Assembly: GCA_029204225.1 (NCBI GenBank)
Contig: CM055094.1
Span: 68,935,055-68,999,054, forward strand
Source of the DNA: Diphasiastrum complanatum
Taxonomy: Eukaryota; Streptophyta; Lycopodiopsida; Lycopodiales; Lycopodiaceae
Direction of reading: 5' to 3'
Length of the DNA stretch: 64,000 nucleotides
Each line of letters opens with the position of its first letter. Position 1 is the stretch's first letter. A program made the translations under genes and the position numbers. Below the pieces are notes generated by a model, which had not been told where the DNA came from, made no database searches, and saw nothing but the letters and a program-made list of their open reading frames with translations. Positions 56,735-64,000 of the stretch are shown in pieces.

Positions 56735-56925
56735 GGAAGTGGAGTCTTGCAGAAGCCAACGCAGAGCATATGAAATATATCATCGTAAAAGAATATTATA
56801 TTGTTGATGAGCATGCAATAAACAGTTTAGAAGATTTAGATAATAATCTTAAGCAATTTGACTTGCATCCAGAGCAGTATCTTTGGCCAATCGCCGAAAT
56901 AATGTCTGCATTTTATACATTTTGA
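56735..56925 (+). pseudogene. Unidentified open fragment of about 62 codons
   Basis: An uninterrupted plus-strand frame reads WKWSLAEANAEHMKYIIVKE, YYIVDEHAINSLEDLDNNLK and QFDLHPEQYLWPIAEIMSAF, ending in TGA. I do not recognise the family. The composition is protein-like (balanced charges, few rare residues), so it may be a captured gene or transposase fragment. There is no clear start or splice site. Confidence 0.25.
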
Positions 56926-57101
56926 ATCTGGAGATACTATGTACAAGAAGTGACAAGGAACCATAAATGAATATAACATGTCGTGATATTTTCAAGCAAC
57001 GTGATTGCAAACCTATTTTTTTATAAACTTATTTTGTGATATGTTTGAAGTTTATATCAATATGGATTAAATAGATTATGAAATTATAATTTATGTGATA
57101 T

Positions 57102-57628
57102 TTATGTGATTGTATTGAGAGGTGCACAAAAACTCTCTTGTAAAGTTTGTTGTTTGTTTTTGCTATTGGGAATCGAACTTGGAGATGGATGTTGAGATGA
57201 TGCACCCACATCACTTCGATTACTTCCCTCGTCTAATGAGAAGGTGTTTAGGGTTGGATCTTCATCAGGATCTATCAACTCAACCATGTTGTGACTATGA
57301 CCAGTACTAATTGATGACCGACCTCTTTTTTTGCTATTTTTTCATTAATTATAGCTCTCAATTTCTTGGAAGCTTCTTGGGCGAAAGGACTAGTACATCT
57401 CGCAATCGATGATTTCTCTAATTCTAGGAGGGCCCCCAAACTTTTGCAAGTGACAAAAGTTACACTCCCAATCCATATATTTGCCAAGATTTTTGGCAAA
57501 TTGCCACTCAGGACCAAGTGACTTCCAAGAAGTTTCTTCTTGGGTTGCACCGATGTTCCCGTAGATGTCGATGACACATTGACATCAGTAGCGATCTGCG
57601 ATGTATCAAGCTGGGGCATTGGAGTCAA
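57102..57628 (-). pseudogene. hAT-type transposase N-terminal remnant (BED-finger region)
   Basis: On the minus strand, in frames broken by indels: PEWQFAKNLGKYMDWECNFC then HLQKFGGPPRIREIID, resembling a BED zinc finger (W, C-N-F-C, G-G, R-I). It is followed in the other frame by IARCTSPFAQEASKKLRAII and NEKIAKKE, the basic helix that follows BED fingers in plant hAT transposases. The catalytic domain is absent. Confidence 0.5.
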
Positions 57629-57644
57629 ATTAAAGTAGAATCAC

Positions 57645-57883
57645 TGTGTTACTGTACTGTGGGTCCTATTAGTCGATAAGGATCAGTTGGCCTTGCTACG
57701 AGGCGAGTCGACGGGACACATGTCCCACCAATGGCAATCTGGGCCATGCGTAAAGAACTATATGTACAATGTAATTTCATTTTGAGAAATACATTTGCTA
57801 CGTGAGCTTGCAGTGGAGAGTGTTTTTCTGTTTATGTTACTGTGTAGCATGATCTGTGTTCTGGTTTGAAGCAAATTCTAAGT
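57645..57883 (+). repeat. Copia-1-family 5' LTR end (probable)
   Basis: This sequence lies immediately before a canonical primer binding site and starts near TGTGTTACTGTACTGTGGG. No matching LTR is available to fix its borders. Confidence 0.35.
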
Positions 57884-57896
57884 TGGTATCAGAGCC
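57884..57896 (+). other. Copia primer binding site
   Basis: TGGTATCAGAGCC is complementary to the initiator methionine tRNA 3' end. It is the same primer type as in gypsy-1, here in plus orientation. Confidence 0.85.
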
Positions 57897-59035
57897 ATAC
57901 ATGGAGTGTACACAGTACATCATCGCCATTTAAGAGAGCTTCGGGAGAAGAGTCTTTTGAGAGTTCGGGGTTTACGTCAGGAAGAAAGCAGAAAAGTCAC
58001 TACTTGGAAAGACGTTTGAAGCAACGACATTTGTAGAGGAGCTGCAAAGAGAAGTGATAGTGGACATAACAATCTACAGGGCAAGATTTGGTAGAGAACT
58101 GATAAAACTGTGAATTTCTCAAAATCGGTAAGGGTTTAAGACTTCCTTCGGAAAGTGAGGCTGTTTGTAGCAAAACATTTACCAAATCAATTGTCGTCAG
58201 ACCCATCAGATTAGCAGGACTAGGGCGACCTCAGGGGGGGTGTATTTGCAAGAAAAGTCTTTAAGAGAGACTGTGAAAATCCCAAGGATCCTCTCTTACT
58301 CACAATTAGGGTCTCTGCATGAAAAACCCTGGATTTCTCTCCCTTGAATATGGTTTTTTGAGCTATAAATCGTTTAAGTTGGGCACTGGGATAGGGCGAC
58401 CCTGATTGTAGCTAGCCGTGGAATGTTGTGGATCATCCATGGAGCTGGATGAAATCTATGGAGGCGGCCAAAAACCCTCACATGCATAGCTTGGAGAGAA
58501 GAACAAAGGAAGAGAGAAGGAAAAGCTTGTGGAGCTCGCGCGCAGCCAGTGAGAAGGAGGCCATAGCATCTCCAGGGTATTAGCGGCTGGCGGAGAAAGA
58601 CTGAGCGTGCGGTGCCAATCTCAGCCGCTGGATCAAGGATGGGGAGGATCGATGGTGGAGATCGAACCTCCAGCAAGCATTGTGGACCGTTGAATCCAAG
58701 AGAACCAATGGATGAATGTGAAATGGGCCTAAGGGCAATTGAAGGGCATTTTGCCAAACAACTTCATTAAAAATCTTCATACTGAAATGTAAGAAGGGGT
58801 CCGATTGGTGAATTTGGGATTGAAAAGTAGGAGTTCTTCGAGATGAAGAAATAGTTCAAAAATTTAAAAAAGCCCTTAATGTTGCCTCCTTTATCCGTTT
58901 TGACCCAAACGAAGGGCTACGGACTCCAAATGAAGGGCACTCGGACTGTACCTGCAAATCCGGTACCGCAAAACAGAGTGATTGTAGAGGAGAAAGTGTT
59001 TGGAGTGCGCCAAAAGTGATTTCACCATTTCTTAG
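57897..59035 (+). mobile_element. Second copy of the copia-1 5' leader
   Basis: It is homologous to 41281-42350 in the same order and orientation, for example GCAAAACAGAGTGATTGTAG and GCGCCAAAAGTGATTTC near the end. Similarity stops at about 59030, before any gag sequence. This is therefore a 5'-end fragment of the family whose coding part is seen at 42.5 kb. Confidence 0.75.
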
Positions 59036-60074
59036 TCGATATTTCCGCACAGAAAGTCGGGCTAATATTGAAGTTTAAGTTTGCAATAATTGAAAAAATC
59101 GGCATGTAAAACCCTGTTATTAGAGAAAAATGGGCACAAATTTGCCTTAGAATTGGGTCTCAGCTCATCCTAAAGTGGCTAGACACAGTTTAAAAGTAAG
59201 AAACTGACTTTCAAAAAAACCGTCAAAAATATTTTGTGGTCAAGTTTTGTAAGACCGAGCCAAAAGTGCCGGTCCACCTAGAATTGGGTCCTAGCCCGTC
59301 TAAATGAGGCTAGAGCAAATTTTGCGGCCTTAGATATGGCAGATAAATATTTTACGGCTTTTCAAAAAAATGGCCAGATATGACCATGCTAAAATCTCAC
59401 CATGTACTGAGTCCATTTTTACTAATATATGATCACTTAGTGTATTTGTCAGGGAAACCGTGTTGTCGTGGGAGCCCTAGTCATGAATGCCGAAAAAGTC
59501 AACCACAGAAGAAAAAAATCGAGAAAGAAAAGTTTTGGGTAAAAACGGGACCGAAAAATATGGATTCAGTGTCAAGGAGTCACAGAAACCCTAACGGCAA
59601 AGTTTGGACAATTTACGGGCAATTAATGAAATGTGCGGGCCAAGTGGTTACCCAACCAACCAAAAATCCAGACTAATGAGCAATAGGCGCACGGCCCTTG
59701 AAAAAACAAACAAAGGCCGAAAACGAAGGTACCCAAAGAAAAAATGGAGGCCGCCTACTATAAATAGGGGTTGAAAAAGGGCCTCACCCAAAATTTGGAT
59801 ATCAAATGCCAAAACACCTTGGAGGCTAAAAAATTTGGGAGGTACACCCACTAGCCATTGACATTTTGGGCTTCTAGGGTGTACAAAAGGGGAAACTTAA
59901 ATGGCATCCCCAGCCTTTGACAAAAATGGCATCTTGGCTAGTTTTGGAAGAGAGCCTTGAATGCACCACTCCCCCACTCTCTTATGGAGGCCACTAGGTG
60001 TACTATCAAATGGGTTGAGGACAAATGGCAAAGAGGGCTTGAAGGGCATGAAAATTGGCAAAGCTTCATTTTCC

Positions 60075-60083
60075 TATAAAAAG
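60075..60083 (+). promoter_or_regulatory. TATA box in the putative gypsy-3 LTR
   Basis: TATAAAAAG is preceded by CC and followed about 30 bp later by TTGGGAGTG, a layout typical of plant LTR promoters. Confidence 0.45.
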
Positions 60084-60949
60084 GAGCCAACTCTTTGTAT
60101 TTGGGAGTGTGTGTAAAATGTGAGTTGAGAGTTAGTGTTGAGGTTATGTGTGTTGAGAGTTAGCACTTTTGTTGGTGGGATGTTGAGAGGTAATTCTGTT
60201 TGGTGAGAGAGATGGATTGTGCTTTCCTTTTCTTCGATGCTTGAAATGGATGTTTGGTGAATGCTTAAGTTGGAGAGTTCAATATTGATTCTTGTTCTCA
60301 CTTTATGTAGTACTTGTGGATCGATGCCTGGTTAGTAATGCTTGTTTCATAGTTGTTGATGCATCGTTAGTGTATTTACATTCATGTTGAGGGAGAAGGT
60401 GAAGGGTTTACCCTCTCGTTTGTTGTAAGGTGGATGGAGAGAAGGTTTGCATTTTGATTGAGAGCATTGTTGAGTAGTTGGTTTGGATTTGAATGCACTC
60501 ACAATTTGTTTCCTTGGTTCATTCCGTGTTAGGATGCATGTGTGAAGGACCATGCCATTGCTTCATAGAATTGGATGAGTTGAATGCTTGTTAGAAGAGT
60601 GTATATACATGCATTAGGGTTCGAATGATGAGCACACCATTTGCATGACAAAAAGAATGCAACACCAGCAAGGGCAACATTACGATAAGCAAGGCAAATC
60701 CCAAGCGAAGTACAAATGACTGGTTGCAGCCTCTGTCTACGCCTTCAGTGTGCGAGTTTCCATCAACAATCAGACCTACCAGCGATCTAGCAACTTGTCA
60801 CGACCTAGTGATCCATTTACACGTCTGCCACATGGCCCCACAACATGTCTGCGGGCTGTTCCAGCCCATTTGCGGCCTATTGAGGGTTGTACCATCCTAT
60901 TTTTGGTCTGTTTAGGCTTTCTCAGTCCTGCCTATGACCTGTTGAGGCC

Positions 60950-61330
60950 CTGCCGATGTCGAAACCTGCTGCCTGCACCTTATTCTCTCTTTAACAAGCT
61001 GTACCAGTCATCCATCGACTCCACAGATCTGTCTGTAGCCTGTCCGCAGCTCCCATCGCTGTTCAGAGGCACGTATTTGCTGTCTTGCGACCTGCCACAA
61101 ATGCCCATCACTGGAAATCACCAAAAAAAATCAAAAGTTTTTACTTCTGATCACTGCCCACATCCTGCAAAAGACTACATGCCTGTCTGCGAACCTGCTT
61201 GCCCTGCTAGAACTGCGACCTACCTACCCCTGCGACCTACCTGCCTAACTGCGACCTACCTGCTGACCTTGCGATCTGTCAGTTGACTGCCTACTGTCTA
61301 CTGAGACATGTCTGCGGCCTTGCATCAGAA
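60950..61330. repeat. Degenerate short repeats around CTGCGACCTACCTGC
   Basis: Variants of CTGCGACC, CTGCGGCC and CTGTCTGC recur many times. The densest stretch is 61186-61265, where CTGCGACCTACCTGC-like units follow each other. This locally GC-rich stretch lies inside the otherwise AT-rich putative LTR. Confidence 0.6.
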
Positions 61331-62754
61331 AAAATCAGACCTGCAATTCTGATTTCAGCCAACCCTCGCTGGAGCCCTCTCAGATCTGTTTGCAAGCTAC
61401 CTTTGTTCACTGAGTTGCCGATCTAATTCGCATGTTGGCTTGAATGGCAAGTTCTCGAGCAGCTCTTTGAAGGACGAAGGCAAGACTACCTCAAACCAAA
61501 AGCGGCATTCATGACTAGTGCCTCTACGATTTCCGGTTTCTCTCTCACACTGAGGTATGGGTTTACCTCACACATCGATTTTTATGCTCGTGTTTACTTG
61601 CTTTCAATTGGAATGTGGATGTTTGACGTCCGTACTTGCTTTTACTCATTGAATGAATGATAGGATACTGAGAATTCATTGTGTAATTGTATGAGGACCT
61701 AATCATTTCAATAATTTTGCATTTGCCATGTCCCTATTGGGACCTAAATGATTGTGATCCTTTTCTTGAACAAGTAGACATTGAAGTATCAAGTCGATGT
61801 GTATTTGTGGGTTTACCGGTAGCATGAACTCAGAATTACTTGCTTGCAATTGCAATGCTTGAGTTTAGCAACCACAAGTACCTAATAGTGAATGGATTGT
61901 CGTAGAGTATGGGTCGATTGTGCATTATAGTGAATCGTTTTTAGCGCAAATTCAAATTCAGTTCAAAATCATAATATTTTACAAGCATGCGGTGTAAATT
62001 AATTAGAACGATGATGGCCTATGTCCAACTCGTGAAAGTGTTGAGTAAATAACTTTGTTTCGTACGGATTTAGAATGTGTGGTACGGAGAGGATTGTAGG
62101 TTGGGTAGTTTATATTTTGCTGAGTTAGATTTATTAAACTGCTATAAGGAATCATCAAGTTTTTTGAAGTGTTTCTTACGATTTTTGTCATTATAAAGCA
62201 TATTAATTGGACTTGACCTCTATGAAACACTAGAGTGGGCCGTCCACCATATGCGGTTGAAATACACCGCCTTGGTTAAAGCATCACACTAGTCACACCC
62301 GTTGTCGGTACTGTCTAGCGAAATACCTAGACCCCACGGTCGGCAAAAATACCACCGCTTAGCAAACAAAGCGGTGCGTGTAACTTGCACCCCACGAGCA
62401 CATCATAGACAGTAAATCGGTTTTCAGCCCATGTAAGATCTTTACCAACTGTAAACCGAATTCACTGGGGAAAGAGATGCTAGCGATCAGAAGTTTTTGC
62501 GGAACCATGATTCTAGGAATCTAGTGAATCATTGCATCAAAAGTACTAGCACCCCCTCCTTGCAACCATATCTTTGAGAGCTTGGAAAACTCTCATCGGT
62601 TGGGGAGCATGGGGTAACAGAGGAAGCCCCCAAGATTGGATGTGGCAGGACCTTCGTTACTCACGTAGGGCATAGCCACCATCAGTAATGGTGCCCCTTG
62701 ACTTTTTTAGGACGTTTTGGCTGGACCAATTCCCTGCCAAAAATGGCCTTAACA

Positions 62755-62776
62755 TTGGTGTGTCTGTCGGGAGTCG
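62755..62776 (+). other. Gypsy-3 PBS-like sequence
   Basis: TTGGTGTGTCTGTCGGGAGT resembles the TGGCGCC-GTC-G-GGGA type of primer site found in Tat/Athila-like gypsy elements, with C-to-T changes at CpG positions. It precedes the gag gene by about 390 bp. Confidence 0.45.
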
Positions 62777-63161
62777 AAAAATTTTCAGGAGATGTTGCTT
62801 GAAAGAGTAGTTATCCATATCGTTGGACTACAAAGCACTAGTTGTCATACTACTAGAAGTCTACACGTTTCGTAGGTCCTAGATTGTGTGTGTTGAAAAC
62901 AATTCCACTATCTAAACCGTCAGCCGCAAGCTAGCATAACCGTACAAGCGGCTAGTACCACGTTGATCACAGGACGAAGTGGTTAGCATCACACAGTGAT
63001 GTGTGCTGATCCCACACCTAGAACATACGTTGTGAGTTCACAATCCAACCCTAGCTGCATGTGATCCGACTTCGCCAAGGCCATTCTATTTTCAACAGTT
63101 TGGAATACAGTTTGGACTAGAGACTACATACAATTTTCACCAACAGGGAGTTTAGGCTGTG

Positions 63162-64000
63162 ATGCCAAATAACAGAATGGCACGATGTTTGACTGAACCA
63201 ATCGTAGTACTCCCAGAGACAAGAGGACTACCGAAGCTTAGTGGATCTACTCCTGAGTTTCATGGAGCACTGTATGAAAGTGTCGAAGAGAATATTGATG
63301 CTTTTTGGACCACCTGCTTTACCAGTGCCATCACAAACCCACATCATGAAATGATGTTTTTTGCCACCACTTTATCTGGAACGGCTAGGCACTGGTATCA
63401 TAGTTTGCAGAGAGGCTCAATTCACACCATTGAGGAGTTCCATAGACTGTTCTTAATTGAGTATGCTCCCCACCGAATGGCTGATGGCCTACTGTTCACA
63501 CTGACTTCTCTACAACAAGGAAGTAACGAAACCATCTGACAATATTGGCGTCGTTTGACAGAGTTGTCATGCCAAGTGGAACCCACTGTGTTACTACCAC
63601 CCCTATTACTACTGACCTTCTTTCTGCGAGGGCTCAAGAATGACATACAAATGATTGTACGTCAGAGTAACCCCCAGACATTGGCTGAGGCAGTAGAGAA
63701 GGCAATCGTGGTAGAAGATGCACAGATTGCAGTTGCCCATGCATCCCACCCATCGCAAGCAGTGAACAGCTTGAACCTAAGCCTGAAAACGTGGAGAGGA
63801 GGCCCAATCGCAGCTATAGGAGCACACCCCATAGTGGAACCTCGCCCCATACAGGCTATTGAACCTCGACAAGATAGGAACGTGCAAACACAAGATGCAC
63901 GAAGGCTCCAGGCACAGATGCCCGATAGAGGCTATGAGAGCACAGGCTCTAATGCAGAACTAGGCGATATGCGAGCCATGTTAAAAGGATACATGGACGT
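63162..64000 (+). pseudogene. Gypsy-3 gag, incomplete at window end
   Basis: It starts MPNNRMARCLTEPIVVLPET. The retrotransposon-gag domain is clear: LPKLSGSTPEFHGALYESVE, FFATTLSGTARHWYHSLQRG and SIHTIEEFHRLFLIEY. A TGA at about 63537 interrupts after GSNETI. The frame resumes QYWRRLTELSCQVEP, FFLRGLKNDIQMIVRQSNPQ and LAEAVEKAIVVEDAQIAV, and continues open to the end of the window. It forms the capsid of a gypsy element that differs from gypsy-1/2. The single stop suggests moderately recent decay. Confidence 0.85.

Larger units (their letters stand above)
59115..62754 (+). repeat. Putative long LTR of gypsy-3 (about 3.6 kb)
   Basis: The right end TTAACA lies directly before a PBS-like sequence. 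A matching TGTTA is found at 59115, just after the copia leader ends. Between them lies a clear TATA box (CCTATAAAAAGG at 60073-60084). There is no coding sequence apart from short frames. LTRs of several kilobases occur in Tat/Ogre-type gypsy elements. Borders are a proposal because the second LTR is outside the window. Confidence 0.35.

Noticed and set aside
60750-61286. 178-codon plus-strand frame in the gypsy-3 upstream region
   Set aside because: Cysteine/leucine/threonine-rich translation of degenerate short repeats. No homology, and the position suits a non-coding LTR.

Overview
The window is nuclear DNA of a land plant. It has one long, spliced protein-kinase gene with plant-type GT-AG introns. 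It also carries several families of degenerate plant retrotransposons (L1-type LINEs, Ty3/gypsy chromoviruses, Ty1/copia), hAT-type DNA transposon remnants and long CT/CA microsatellites. Introns of 3-9 kb packed with transposons suggest a large genome such as a fern, a conifer or an early-diverging lineage. The sequence alone does not settle the lineage.

Left half (about 0.6-34.9 kb): a single gene on the minus strand encodes an IREH1/IRE-type AGC serine/threonine kinase. I could join 17 exons with consistent reading frames and GT-AG borders into about 1,309 codons. They run from a start at 33679 to a TAA stop at 621-623. The 33-kb gene is only about 12% coding. The order is N-terminal regulatory exons, a large exon with the family's atypical C2H2 finger, the kinase domain spread over eight exons, and a C-terminal tail ending in the AGC hydrophobic motif.

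Its introns hold the insertions. A plus-strand LINE lies at 4.4-6.9 kb. A minus-strand LINE at 9.5-16.4 kb is split by a minus-strand gypsy element, which itself carries a 229-bp hAT-like MITE. Tandem repeats lie at 19.4 kb. A second hAT-like MITE lies at 24.9 kb, next to a second gypsy copy of the same family (25.4-29.9 kb). A third LINE, with its 5' part inverted, lies at 30.4-32.3 kb. None of the retroelement copies is intact.

Right half (about 35-64 kb): no host gene is recognisable. There is a transposon-poor AT-rich stretch (35-41 kb) with local duplications and a (CT)54 tract beside a 57-bp Z-DNA-prone run. Beyond it is a graveyard of LTR elements: copia-1 (42.5-45.1 kb, with a 787-codon open frame), copia-3 (47.1-47.7 kb, minus), copia-2 (47.8-52.6 kb), a gypsy remnant with an LTR (52.6-54.6 kb) and copia-4 with an inverted RNase H block (54.6-56.5 kb). 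These are followed by a hAT/BED transposase scrap (57.1-57.6 kb), a second 5' end of the copia-1 family (57.6-59.0 kb) and a gypsy-3 element. Gypsy-3 has a very long putative LTR (59.1-62.75 kb), and its gag gene runs off the end of the window.

I see no undescribed functional system here. The informative signals are structural: nested and inverted insertions, hAT-like target duplications with an internal empty-site control, specific losses of catalytic residues, and an apparently intact kinase gene that tolerates all its intronic insertions.
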